Positions 1 to 5,098 of a stretch of DNA of 5,512 nt are shown piece after piece. The notes under the pieces are model-generated. The model was not told where the DNA came from. It was given only the letters and a program-made list of their open reading frames with translations, and ran no database searches. This stretch comes from an uncultured bacterium (GTDB lineage: Bacteria; Actinomycetota; Coriobacteriia; Coriobacteriales; Eggerthellaceae), in contig CANSQW010000099.1 of the NCBI GenBank assembly GCA_947649215.1, forward strand, positions 1-5,512, read 5' to 3'. The first letter of the stretch is position 1; every line of letters starts with the position of its first letter. Made by a program: the position numbers and the translations under genes.

Positions 1-302
1 CCTCGGAAGTGCGTAAACCGCGGTGTTTTTGGCCACTTTTTCGAAATTCCGCAGCGAAGGCGGCGCGAGGGGCGGCTCACGCAGCGAGGGGCTGCAGCAG
101 AGCCGCTGAGCGCGGGAACGACGGGAAGGCGAGAAAAAGGCGCGCCCGCTGGAGTGGCTGGCAACAGGACGGCGATGGGAAGCGAGCGGCAGAGTCGCCG
201 AGAAAGCAGGTGGCGAGCCCATCGAAAAGCCAGGACAGCGGGGCGCTTCCGTCTCGCGACGCGCCGGCACCAACGCTACCGCACTCGCAGGCGTGAGGGG
301 AG
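1..302. other. Intergenic region, no convincing gene
   Basis: No reading frame here resembles a known protein. The open frames on both strands (9-296 plus, 77-334 minus) are rich in Arg, Ala, Ser and Pro, as expected of random GC-rich DNA. The plus frame starts inside a repeat copy (11-46), and the minus frame overlaps the end of the GIY-YIG gene. A GCGGCTC/GAGCCGC inverted repeat (72-78 with 100-106, 21-nt loop) is visible, but it has no following T-run and is not called a terminator. The region lies downstream of the GIY-YIG gene, so it should carry that gene's transcript end, which I cannot place. Confidence 0.5.
11..46 (+). repeat. Dispersed AT-richer repeat, copy A
   Basis: It begins GCGTAAACC, runs through GTGTTTTTGGCCA and ends TCGAAA. 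It matches copy B (2115-2150, opposite strand) at 28 of 36 positions, and the first 25 bases match copy C (2233-2257) at 22. The differences cluster in two short blocks, positions 10-12 and 26-30 of the unit. It is distinctly richer in A and T than its surroundings. Both A and B are preceded by GAAGT, so the related segment may reach a few bases further upstream. The function is unknown; candidates are a dispersed intergenic element or a protein-binding site. Confidence 0.7.
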
Positions 303-686
303 CTAGGCGAGAATGGGCGCGAGGGCTTCCTCAAGGGAAGTGCGCGATGCCGCGGCGAGAAGGGAGTCCTTCTCGTCGCGAGAAAGCTGCTTGAAGCGAT
401 ACTCGGCGCTCATGGCGTCGTGCTTGGTAGCGAACCCCGCGTAGGCGAGCAGCCTCACGGGACGGCGAGCGCGCGTGTACTTCGCACCCCGACCGGCGTT
501 ATGGGCCTCGAGGCGTCGGTGCACGTCCACCGCATAACCCGTGTAGAGCGAGCCGTCCACGCACTCGAGAACGTACATGAAGTGAGCGGGCGCCCCTTCC
601 CCGCTCGTCGGAGCCGCATCCCGCGGCACGCCCGGCGGTGTGGCGGGAGCGGATCTGCAGTCATCGTTTTCAGCGCACGTGGTCAT
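303..686 (-). CDS. GIY-YIG domain protein (YhbQ/URI-like small endonuclease family)
   Basis: A 127-aa protein with one GIY-YIG nuclease domain from about residue 36 to 105. The two signature strands read [10 protein letters not shown] (from residue 37) and [17 protein letters not shown] (47-63), so the classical GIY and YIG are MYV and YTG. The candidate catalytic Arg is 57 or 58, and the conserved helix carries Glu95 in [14 protein letters not shown]. The [14 protein letters not shown] block is typical of the small COG2827-type single-domain members, which usually have about 90-100 aa. Residues 1-35 are a low-complexity, Pro/Ala-rich leader. I chose ATG at 686 because a TATAAT lies 7 nt upstream, fitting a leaderless mRNA; there is no Shine-Dalgarno. 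ATG at 578 would begin directly at the domain and is the alternative. The longer frame to 938 would overlap the divergent SRAP gene. By family it would be a metal-dependent DNA nuclease; its cellular substrate is not known from sequence. Confidence 0.85.
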   Translation of the reverse strand: MTTCAENDDCRSAPATPPGVPRDAAPTSGEGAPAHFMYVLECVDGSLYTGYAVDVHRRLEAHNAGRGAKYTRARRPVRLLAYAGFATKHDAMSAEYRFKQLSRDEKDSLLAAASRTSLEEALAPILA

Positions 687-693
687 GGGAAGA

Positions 694-699
694 ATTATA
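694..699 (-). promoter_or_regulatory. -10 element, probable leaderless promoter of the GIY-YIG gene
   Basis: On the minus strand the hexamer is a perfect TATAAT ending 7 nt before the ATG at 686. This places the transcription start at or next to the A of the start codon. Leaderless mRNAs with this spacing are common in actinobacteria. The absence of any Shine-Dalgarno upstream of 686 agrees. No good -35 hexamer is seen about 17 bp upstream (around 717-722), where a GC-rich dyad lies instead. Confidence 0.55.
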
Positions 700-701
700 G
701 T
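696..701 (+). promoter_or_regulatory. -10 element, candidate promoter of the SRAP gene
   Basis: TATAGT on the plus strand differs from TATAAT at one position and overlaps the minus-strand -10 by four bases. It predicts a start near 708 and a leader of about 37 nt that includes the ribosome binding site. No clear -35 at normal spacing is visible. The site is one of very few AT-rich stretches in the vicinity. The two promoters could not be bound by polymerase at the same time. Confidence 0.4.
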
Positions 702-710
702 GGTCGGCAG

Positions 711-727
711 GGGCGCCGCGAGCGCCC
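711..727. promoter_or_regulatory. Small dyad in the divergent promoter region
   Basis: GGGCGC (711-716) and GCGCCC (722-727) form a perfect 6-bp inverted repeat with a 5-base spacer. It covers the expected -35 area of the GIY-YIG promoter and the start of the SRAP leader RNA. It could be an operator or an RNA hairpin at the 5' end of the SRAP message. Such dyads also arise by chance in GC-rich DNA. No LexA-type GAAC-N-GTTC box is present between the two genes. Confidence 0.25.
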
Positions 728-734
728 ACGACGG

Positions 735-739
735 AAGGA
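735..739 (+). promoter_or_regulatory. Ribosome binding site of the SRAP gene
   Basis: AAGGA within GGAAGGAC sits 5 nt before the ATG at 745. It selects that start over the in-frame ATGs at 640 and 685, which lack a comparable site. Confidence 0.75.
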
Positions 740-744
740 CGACC

Positions 745-1770
745 ATGTGCCATCGATTCACCACGCTTGCGCCCGACGAGGTCGATCGCGTGCTCGCGCA
801 CCTGCGCGCGGTCGTCCGACTGCTAGACGAGGGCGCGCTCGGCGGCCCAGGCGTCGCAGACGACACCTTGCCAGCCCTGCGCCGCCCGCACGACATCACG
901 GACATCGACGCCTTCCCCGGCTCGGAGTGCTGGGTCATCGTCGCCGACGCCGAACGCGAGCGCGCAGACGAAAAAGTTAGCCCTGTGCGTATGTTTCACG
1001 TGAAACATTCCGGCACGCTCCCGAGTGACGGCGCGAAACGCGCTCCCGCGAAGGCAGACAACCCGGAGGAAGCAGGCGGCGATACGGAGGCGAATGCTCC
1101 CGAGGAAACGAAAGGGCCCCGGAAGACAGACGACGCAGGCGGGAGAACAGCCCGCGATACGACGAAGGCGACGGCGCACGTAGGGGGCGGCCTCAGCGCG
1201 CTCGGCTCGCTCTCCTCGCAAGCCAGCAGACTGACGCGAGCGGCGCTCACCTGGGGCATCGACGTTTCATGGAAGCGGGGCCTCGTGTTCAACACGCGCA
1301 TCGAGTCGGCGCTCGGCGGCCACGCGATGTGGCGCGATGCGCTGGATCGCGGCCGCTGCCTCGTGCCCGTGCGCGCGTTCTTCGAGACGCGCAGCGTCGA
1401 GCCGCCAACCGCCGAGCTGCCCCTCGACGCGTCCGGCGCCTCCGCAGCGGCCGCGACGGACAAGGCCCCGCGGAAACGGCGGCCTCAGTTCCGGTTTGCC
1501 GGACCAGGTGACGGGGCGCTGCTGCTTGCAGGGCTGAGGCTCGGCGACCGCTTCACCATCGTCACCACCGAGCCCAACGACGCCGTGGCGCCCGTCCACC
1601 ATCGCATGCCGCTCGTGCTGAGTCCTATTGAGGCTCTCACCTGGCTCAACGGTACGCCAGGTGAGCTGGCCGATCTGGCCGATCGGGCACGCGTCGCCCT
1701 CGAGTGCGCCGAGGTGCCGGACTCCCGCCGCGCCAGCGCCTCCAATCCCGACCAGCTTTCGCTGTTCTAG
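745..1770 (+). CDS. SRAP family protein (YedK/HMCES-like), abasic-site DNA-protein crosslink factor
   Basis: A 341-aa protein; family members usually have about 220-240 aa. SRAP proteins use Cys2, exposed after Met removal, to form a thiazolidine crosslink with abasic sites in single-stranded DNA, shielding them from cleavage. The active-site set is present: Cys2 in MCHRF, Asn183 in NTRIES, Glu214 in FFETRS and His285 in HHRMPLVL. The common MCGRF start is MCHRF here, and the usual His-Asp-Arg-Met-Pro is His-His-Arg-Met-Pro. The conserved LTWGI (168-172) and [12 protein letters not shown] blocks are also recognisable. The extra length comes mainly from a charged, low-complexity insertion at about 72-165, and a smaller Ala-rich one at about 222-246. 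The first insertion contains MFHVKH (83-88), which is the translation of a parS site. ATG at 745 is required to put Cys at position 2 and has a good ribosome binding site. The gene is divergent from the GIY-YIG gene. Family assignment is firm; function is by homology. Confidence 0.92.
   Translation: MCHRFTTLAPDEVDRVLAHLRAVVRLLDEGALGGPGVADDTLPALRRPHDITDIDAFPGSECWVIVADAERERADEKVSPVRMFHVKHSGTLPSDGAKRAPAKADNPEEAGGDTEANAPEETKGPRKTDDAGGRTARDTTKATAHVGGGLSALGSLSSQASRLTRAALTWGIDVSWKRGLVFNTRIESALGGHAMWRDALDRGRCLVPVRAFFETRSVEPPTAELPLDASGASAAAATDKAPRKRRPQFRFAGPGDGALLLAGLRLGDRFTIVTTEPNDAVAPVHHRMPLVLSPIEALTWLNGTPGELADLADRARVALECAEVPDSRRASASNPDQLSLF
991..1008. promoter_or_regulatory. parS: parS centromere site (ParB binding), intragenic
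   Basis: The 16-mer TGTTTCACGTGAAACA at 992-1007 is an exact match to the bacterial chromosomal parS consensus. The flanking A and T extend it to a perfect 18-bp palindrome. ParB binds parS as a CTP-dependent clamp, spreads, and works with ParA and SMC in origin segregation. The site lies in frame within the SRAP gene and is translated as MFHVKH, in the insertion where extra residues would be tolerated. parS sites mostly lie near oriC, so the window is probably origin-proximal; that is inference. No second full site is seen in the window. CACGTG cores at 676-681 and near 4086 lack the flanking arms. Confidence 0.92.
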
Positions 1771-2114
1771 CGCACCAGGAAAACCGACGGCCGTCCGGGC
1801 GCCAGCCAGGCGTCCTCGTCCGGCCGCCGCACGGCGCACGCTGGCCAGCCTCGCCGCCGACCAGGCCGGCAATCGCGCACTCCCCCGCTCGTGCCCACCG
1901 TGCTCCTGGTCGCCCGGCCCTCGCCCGGGGCCCCCCGCCCGTGCTGCCCCTCATCCTCATTCGCCCCGCTCGCGCTGCCCCCGCCGATCTCGTCTCCTCT
2001 CATGCCGCTTGGCCCACACCCGCTTGCCCGTCCGCGCCCGCTCCACCTCTTTCGGCCGCCTCCTTCCTCATCTTGCTCGGCAAGTCGGCACGGCCCGCCG
2101 GGATTGTCGCGAGG
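1771..2114. other. Intergenic GC-rich region, no convincing gene
   Basis: This follows the SRAP stop codon. It is C-rich on the plus strand and has open frames on both strands, but all are rich in Pro, Arg, Ala and Ser without recognisable motifs or a credible start. GACGGCCGTC at 1786-1795 is a perfect palindrome without a loop or T-run, so I do not call it a terminator. The SRAP transcript must end somewhere here, but no canonical terminator is visible. Confidence 0.5.
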
Positions 2115-2150
2115 TTTCGAGTTTCTGGCCAAAAACACTATGGTTTACGC
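2115..2150 (-). repeat. Dispersed AT-richer repeat, copy B (left arm of an inverted pair)
   Basis: Read on the minus strand it begins GCGTAAACC, passes through TAGTGTTTTTGGCCAGAAA and ends TCGAAA. It matches copy A at 28 of 36 positions, including the distal TCGAAA. Its first 29 bases match copy C at 27 of 29. With copy C it forms an inverted pair whose GGCCAGAAA ends point outwards. An imperfect dyad AAACC-N3-GTGTTT occupies the middle, which would suit a dimeric binding protein. Confidence 0.75.
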
Positions 2151-2261
2151 AACTTCTGGGGAGGCGGTCAGCCTTCGAGCAATGGCGACCTGGGGAAATG
2201 CATCCGCCAGAACGCCAACGGGACGCAAACCAGCGTAAACCGTAGTGATTTTGGCCAGAAA
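2122..2261. repeat. Inverted-repeat unit, MITE-like
   Basis: Two 29-bp arms (2122-2150 and 2233-2261) are inverted copies with 27 of 29 positions identical, separated by an 82-bp core (2151-2232) with no gene. The total of 140 bp resembles a miniature inverted-repeat element in size and form. No target-site duplication stands out at the outer edges. Copy A occurs alone, which argues that the arm can exist as an independent unit. In RNA the arms could pair into a long stem; as it lies between convergent genes, a role in ending transcription is possible but has no direct support. Confidence 0.5.
2233..2261 (+). repeat. Dispersed AT-richer repeat, copy C (right arm of an inverted pair)
   Basis: GCGTAAACCGTAGTGATTTT followed by GGCCAGAAA. 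It differs from copy B at two of 29 positions. The distal TCGAAA shared by A and B is absent; CTTCTTTTCGGG follows instead. Confidence 0.75.
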
Positions 2262-2666
2262 TCTTCTTTTCGGGCAAGAAAACGACCCGCGCGCCCTCGG
2301 CCGAGGAAGAAACGGCGCCCGTACCCCTCTCAGGTACGCAACGGGAACCATGCGCTCGGGAGGCGCTGCGGAAAGCACGCCGCACGCACTCGGTGGGCAA
2401 GGCGGGAACCCGTCGCGGGGCCGAAGCGAGGGGGGGGTACAAGGGCTCGCATACGGGGGATTCGCGCAGCCGGGACGGACGCGACGGCGCCTCGCGGATG
2501 TTCGCAACGCTCCGCCGCGAGCAGGAGAACCTCGGCCAAGCCCCTTCGAAAGCAGGACGCGAATCATGCGATCGGGGGGGGCGGACAGGACGACGCCTCG
2601 AGGCTTCTGCGCCTTCATCACCGGGGCTGCACCACCGCTCCGGCGCCGCCGCCATCTGGGCCGCGT
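2262..2666. other. GC-rich non-coding stretch with two G8 tracts
   Basis: No recognisable gene. Open frames run through it only because stops are rare. Two runs of eight G occur at 2430-2437 and 2574-2581. A weak direct similarity links the segment starting at CATGCGCTCGGG (2349) with CATGCGATCGGG (2565), 216 bp apart, and each is followed by a G-rich stretch. This hints at an old duplication or a degenerate dispersed repeat. It adjoins the tandem array but does not carry the array's 32-bp core. Confidence 0.4.
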
Positions 2667-3147
2667 CGCTTCCCAGCGTTCCACGCCCGGGCGTCCCGCC
2701 GCCACCCGGGCGCGCCCGTCACCCGGCGCCCCCGTTTCCCGGCGTCTCCGCGGCCTGGGGCACGCGCTTCCCAACGCCGCCGCTACCCGAACGAGCCGGC
2801 CACCGGGTGTGCGCCGCCTCCCAACGCCTCCGCGGCCCAGGGCACATGCTTCCCGGCGTCTTCGCAGCCTGGGGCACACGCTTCCCGACGATGCCGCCAG
2901 CCGAGCGTATCGGCCACCAGGCGCGCGCCGCTTCCCGGCGCCATCACGGCCTGGGACGCCCGTCACCCGGCGCCATCGCGGCCCGGGGCACACGCTTCCC
3001 GACGATGCCGCCACCCGAGCGCATCGCCGTCCGGGCGTCCCTGCCGTCGGAGCGCATCGCTTCCCAACGCCTCCGCCATCCGGTTGCATCGCCACCAGAA
3101 CGAGCCGGCTGCTGGGTGCACGCCGCTTTCCGACGACGCCGCAACCT

Positions 3148-3246
3148 GGGGCACACGCTTCCCGACGACGCCGCCACCCGAGCGTATCGGCCACCAGGCG
3201 CGCGCCGCTTCCCGGCGCCATCGCGACCTGAGGCCCACGCTTCCCG
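3148..3246 (+). repeat. 99-bp perfect direct repeat, copy 1
   Basis: Identical over 99 bp to 3404-3502, at an offset of 256 bp. It contains one 50-bp module, one 32-bp module and parts of their neighbours. An offset that is not a multiple of three puts the two copies in different frames. Perfect identity amid diverged modules indicates a recent duplication or gene conversion inside the array. Confidence 0.85.
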
Positions 3247-3403
3247 ACGCCATCCGAGCGCGCCCGTCACCCGGCACCCCCGCTTCCAGGCGTCTCCGCG
3301 GCCTGGGTGCGCATCGCTCCCCCAGCGCCTCCGCGGCCCAGGGCGCCCGCCTCCCAGCGCCTCCACAGCCCGGGGCCCACGCTTCCAGGCGTCTCCGCGG
3401 CCC

Positions 3404-3502
3404 GGGGCACACGCTTCCCGACGACGCCGCCACCCGAGCGTATCGGCCACCAGGCGCGCGCCGCTTCCCGGCGCCATCGCGACCTGAGGCCCACGCTTCC
3501 CG
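3404..3502 (+). repeat. 99-bp perfect direct repeat, copy 2
   Basis: Second copy of the segment at 3148-3246. The preceding base differs (C here, T in copy 1), and the identity ends after CGCTTCCCG, where copy 1 continues with A and this copy with G. Confidence 0.85.
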
Positions 3503-3590
3503 GCGCCATCACGACCCGGAGCGCATCGCTCCCCAACACCTCCGCGACCAGGACGCGCGCCGCTCCCCAGCGCCCCCGCCACCCGGGCGC

Positions 3591-4682
3591 CTAGTAATAC
3601 CGGAAGTACGCCGCGCAGCTTCCCTCGCTGCTCACCATGCAGGGGCCGACCGGGTTCTCCGGCGTGCAGACGGTGCGGAACAGCGGGCAGTCGCTCGGCG
3701 CCATGATGCCGCGCAGGACGTCGCCGCAGCGGCAGCCGCGGTGCTCCACGGTGGGCTCCACCTCCGGCGAGAAGCGGCGCAGCGCGTCGAACTCGGCGAA
3801 CTCCTCGCGGATGCGGTAGCCGCTGCCCGGGATGTCGCCCAGGCCGCGCCAAGTGGCGGTGCAGGTCTCGAACACCTCGTCGATGGCGGCCATGGCCACG
3901 GGGTTGCCCTCGGGCATGACGCCGCGCGCGTAGGCGATCTCGATGTCGGCACGCCCCTCGTGAAGCTGGCGCATGAGCATGGCAATGCCCTGCAGCACGT
4001 CCACCGGCTCGAACCCGGTGATGACGCCGGGGATGCCGTACTTCTCGGCCAGGAAGCGGTAGGGCTCCACACCGATGATGGTGCTCACGTGGCCCGGCAG
4101 GATAAGCGCATCCACCTTGAGCTGCGGATCGTTGATGATGGCCTCCAGCGCGCCGGGCATGTTCTTATGCGCGCCGTAGACGGTGAAGTTGCGCAGGCCC
4201 GCGGCCTTGGCGCGCTTGATGGCCATGGCTACGAGCGGCGTGGTGGTCTCGAAGCCCACGCCCACGAACACCACCTGGCGGTCGGGGTTGTCCTGCGCCA
4301 GGCGCAGCGCGTCAAGCGGCGAGTACACGATCTCCACCGCGCGCCCCGCGGCCTGCTCGGCCAGCAGGCTGGAGGTCGATCCCGGCACGCGCGTCATGTC
4401 GCCGAAGGTGGCGATGGTCACCTCGGGCACGCGCGCGAGCGCTATCACCTTGTCGATGTCGTGGTTCGAGGTGACGCACACCGGACAGCCGGGGCCGGAC
4501 GCCAGGCGCACACCCTCGGGCATGAGCCCGCGGATGCCGTTGCGCGCGATGGCCACCGTATGGGTGCCGCACACCTCCATGAGGGTGGCGCCCCCAGGCG
4601 CCCAGGCGCGAATGGACTCCACCAGGCCGCGCGCCAGCGCGGGATCCTTGAACGCCTTCAGCTCGTCTGCGAGGTCGGCCAT
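3591..4682 (-). CDS. hypD: Hydrogenase maturation factor HypD
   Basis: A 363-aa protein, close to the family's usual length of about 370. HypD is a cytoplasmic [4Fe-4S] protein that, with HypC, holds the iron while its CN and CO ligands are attached during [NiFe]-hydrogenase maturation. Visible signatures are MEVCGTH (Cys38), GPGCPVC (Cys66, Cys69), GFETTTP (143-149), LPGHVS (195-200) and GFEPVD (223-228). The C-terminal cysteine block has HRGCRCG (Cys317, Cys319), Cys332, Cys339, Cys348 and Cys356, which includes the cluster ligands. The protein ends FRYY and appears complete. The start at 4682 is 2 nt after the hypC stop, and GAGGA six bases upstream overlaps the end of hypC, so translational coupling is likely. 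The stop codon touches the tandem repeat array. hypE, often next in such operons, does not follow. Confidence 0.97.
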   Translation of the reverse strand: MADLADELKAFKDPALARGLVESIRAWAPGGATLMEVCGTHTVAIARNGIRGLMPEGVRLASGPGCPVCVTSNHDIDKVIALARVPEVTIATFGDMTRVPGSTSSLLAEQAAGRAVEIVYSPLDALRLAQDNPDRQVVFVGVGFETTTPLVAMAIKRAKAAGLRNFTVYGAHKNMPGALEAIINDPQLKVDALILPGHVSTIIGVEPYRFLAEKYGIPGVITGFEPVDVLQGIAMLMRQLHEGRADIEIAYARGVMPEGNPVAMAAIDEVFETCTATWRGLGDIPGSGYRIREEFAEFDALRRFSPEVEPTVEHRGCRCGDVLRGIMAPSDCPLFRTVCTPENPVGPCMVSSEGSCAAYFRYY

Positions 4683-4684
4683 GG

Positions 4685-5005
4685 CTAGTCCTCAGCCAAG
4701 GCGGCCCACACCGAGGCGGTCGCCGTCGCGCCAGGCGCGGCCGCAGCGGTCGGAACGGCTACGTCGGCAGCGGACAGGTCGTCAGCCACCAGCTCGGGGA
4801 ACTGGCGGATGAGGTCGATGGTCTCTTGGGCGAACTGCTCGTCCACCACCTCGATGGCGAAGCCCGCGTGCACGAGCACGTAGCTTCCCACCTGGGCAGA
4901 CGGAGTCAGGTCAACGGAAATCTCGCGGGTGACCCCCAGGATGTCGACGGTCGCGAGACCGCCCTCCCCCATCTCGGTCACCTTCGCCGGAATAGCCAGG
5001 CACAT
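4685..5005 (-). CDS. hypC: Hydrogenase maturation chaperone HypC
   Basis: A 106-aa HypC/HupF-family protein. It starts MCLAIPAKV; the Cys at position 2 is the essential residue that binds the iron centre in complex with HypD and then delivers it to the hydrogenase large-subunit precursor. The conserved VLVHAGFAIEVVDE block is at 43-56. Family members usually have about 75-95 aa; here residues 76-106 form an Ala/Thr/Val-rich tail of low complexity that is not part of the fold. ATG at 5005 is fixed by Cys2. The only upstream Shine-Dalgarno candidate is GAGAGAAAG, about 11 nt away, so it is weak or distant. It is separated from hypF by 93 nt and from hypD by 2 nt; all three lie on the minus strand and probably share a transcript. 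Confidence 0.96.
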   Translation of the reverse strand: MCLAIPAKVTEMGEGGLATVDILGVTREISVDLTPSAQVGSYVLVHAGFAIEVVDEQFAQETIDLIRQFPELVADDLSAADVAVPTAAAAPGATATASVWAALAED

Positions 5006-5098
5006 AGGCTCGCACGCTTTCTCTCGACGGCGGGTACGGCGGATGCGGCGCGTCCGCCCCGGAGCCCCGCGCGCACAAGAGCGCCCGAGACGCGAGGG
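5006..5098 (-). other. hypF-hypC spacer with small hairpin
   Basis: A 93-nt gap in an otherwise tight operon. GGCGGA (5038-5043) and TCCGCC (5053-5058) form a 6-bp stem with a 9-base loop; no T-run follows on the minus strand. It might mark a processing or attenuation point, but chance in GC-rich DNA is equally likely. No clear promoter for hypC is seen. Confidence 0.25.

Larger units (their letters stand above)
2667..3590. repeat. Modular tandem repeat array, 32-bp and 50-bp units
   Basis: About 25 units start with a core like CGCTTCCCRRCG (variants CGTCACCCGGCG, CGCTCCCCARCG). Core-to-core distance is exactly 32 bp in ten cases (from 2733, 2815, 2847, 2929, 2961, 3124, 3206, 3348, 3380, 3462) and exactly 50 bp in four (from 2765, 2879, 3156, 3412). 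The rest range from 16 to 66 bp. The 32-bp unit often ends in GGCCYGGGGCACA; the 50-bp unit contains CACCCGAGCGTATCGGCCAC and ends in GGCGCGCGC. A 50+32 composite of 82 bp recurs. No unique spacers occur, so it is not a CRISPR array. Units of 32 and 50 bp shift the reading frame, so it is not a coding repeat. It ends directly against the hypD stop codon. The function is unknown. Confidence 0.85.

Noticed and set aside
72..106. Rho-independent terminator from the GCGGCTC/GAGCCGC inverted repeat
   Set aside because: The loop is 21 nt long and no T-run follows on either strand.
9..296. A 95-residue plus-strand gene at the left edge
   Set aside because: It starts with GTG within repeat copy A, has no ribosome binding site that can be seen, and consists of low-complexity Arg/Ala-rich sequence.
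676..681. Second parS site around CACGTG
   Set aside because: Only the 6-bp core is present; the flanking GTTT and AAAC arms are missing.
640..744. Upstream start of the SRAP gene at ATG 640 or 685
   Set aside because: These would put 35 or 20 residues before the catalytic Cys, which must be residue 2. The ribosome binding site lies before 745.
687..938. Extension of the GIY-YIG frame to 938
   Set aside because: It would overlap the start of the divergent SRAP gene and adds only low-complexity sequence. ATG at 686 with its TATAAT explains the gene better.
2145..3221. A 358-residue minus-strand frame, with similar plus-strand frames at 2245-3231 and 2393-3487, as a repeat protein
   Set aside because: The same DNA modules are read in different frames within one translation, because 32, 50 and 256 are not multiples of three. 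No peptide repeat is conserved and several frames are open at once.
2667..3590. CRISPR array
   Set aside because: There are no unique spacers between conserved repeats; the whole unit repeats with gradual divergence, and no cas genes are nearby.
1704..4688. A 994-residue plus-strand open frame across the intergenic region and antisense to hypD
   Set aside because: It overlaps the SRAP end, crosses the out-of-frame repeat array and runs antisense to a certain hypD. The translation is dominated by Pro, Arg, Ala and Ser with no domain. It reflects the scarcity of stops in GC-rich DNA.
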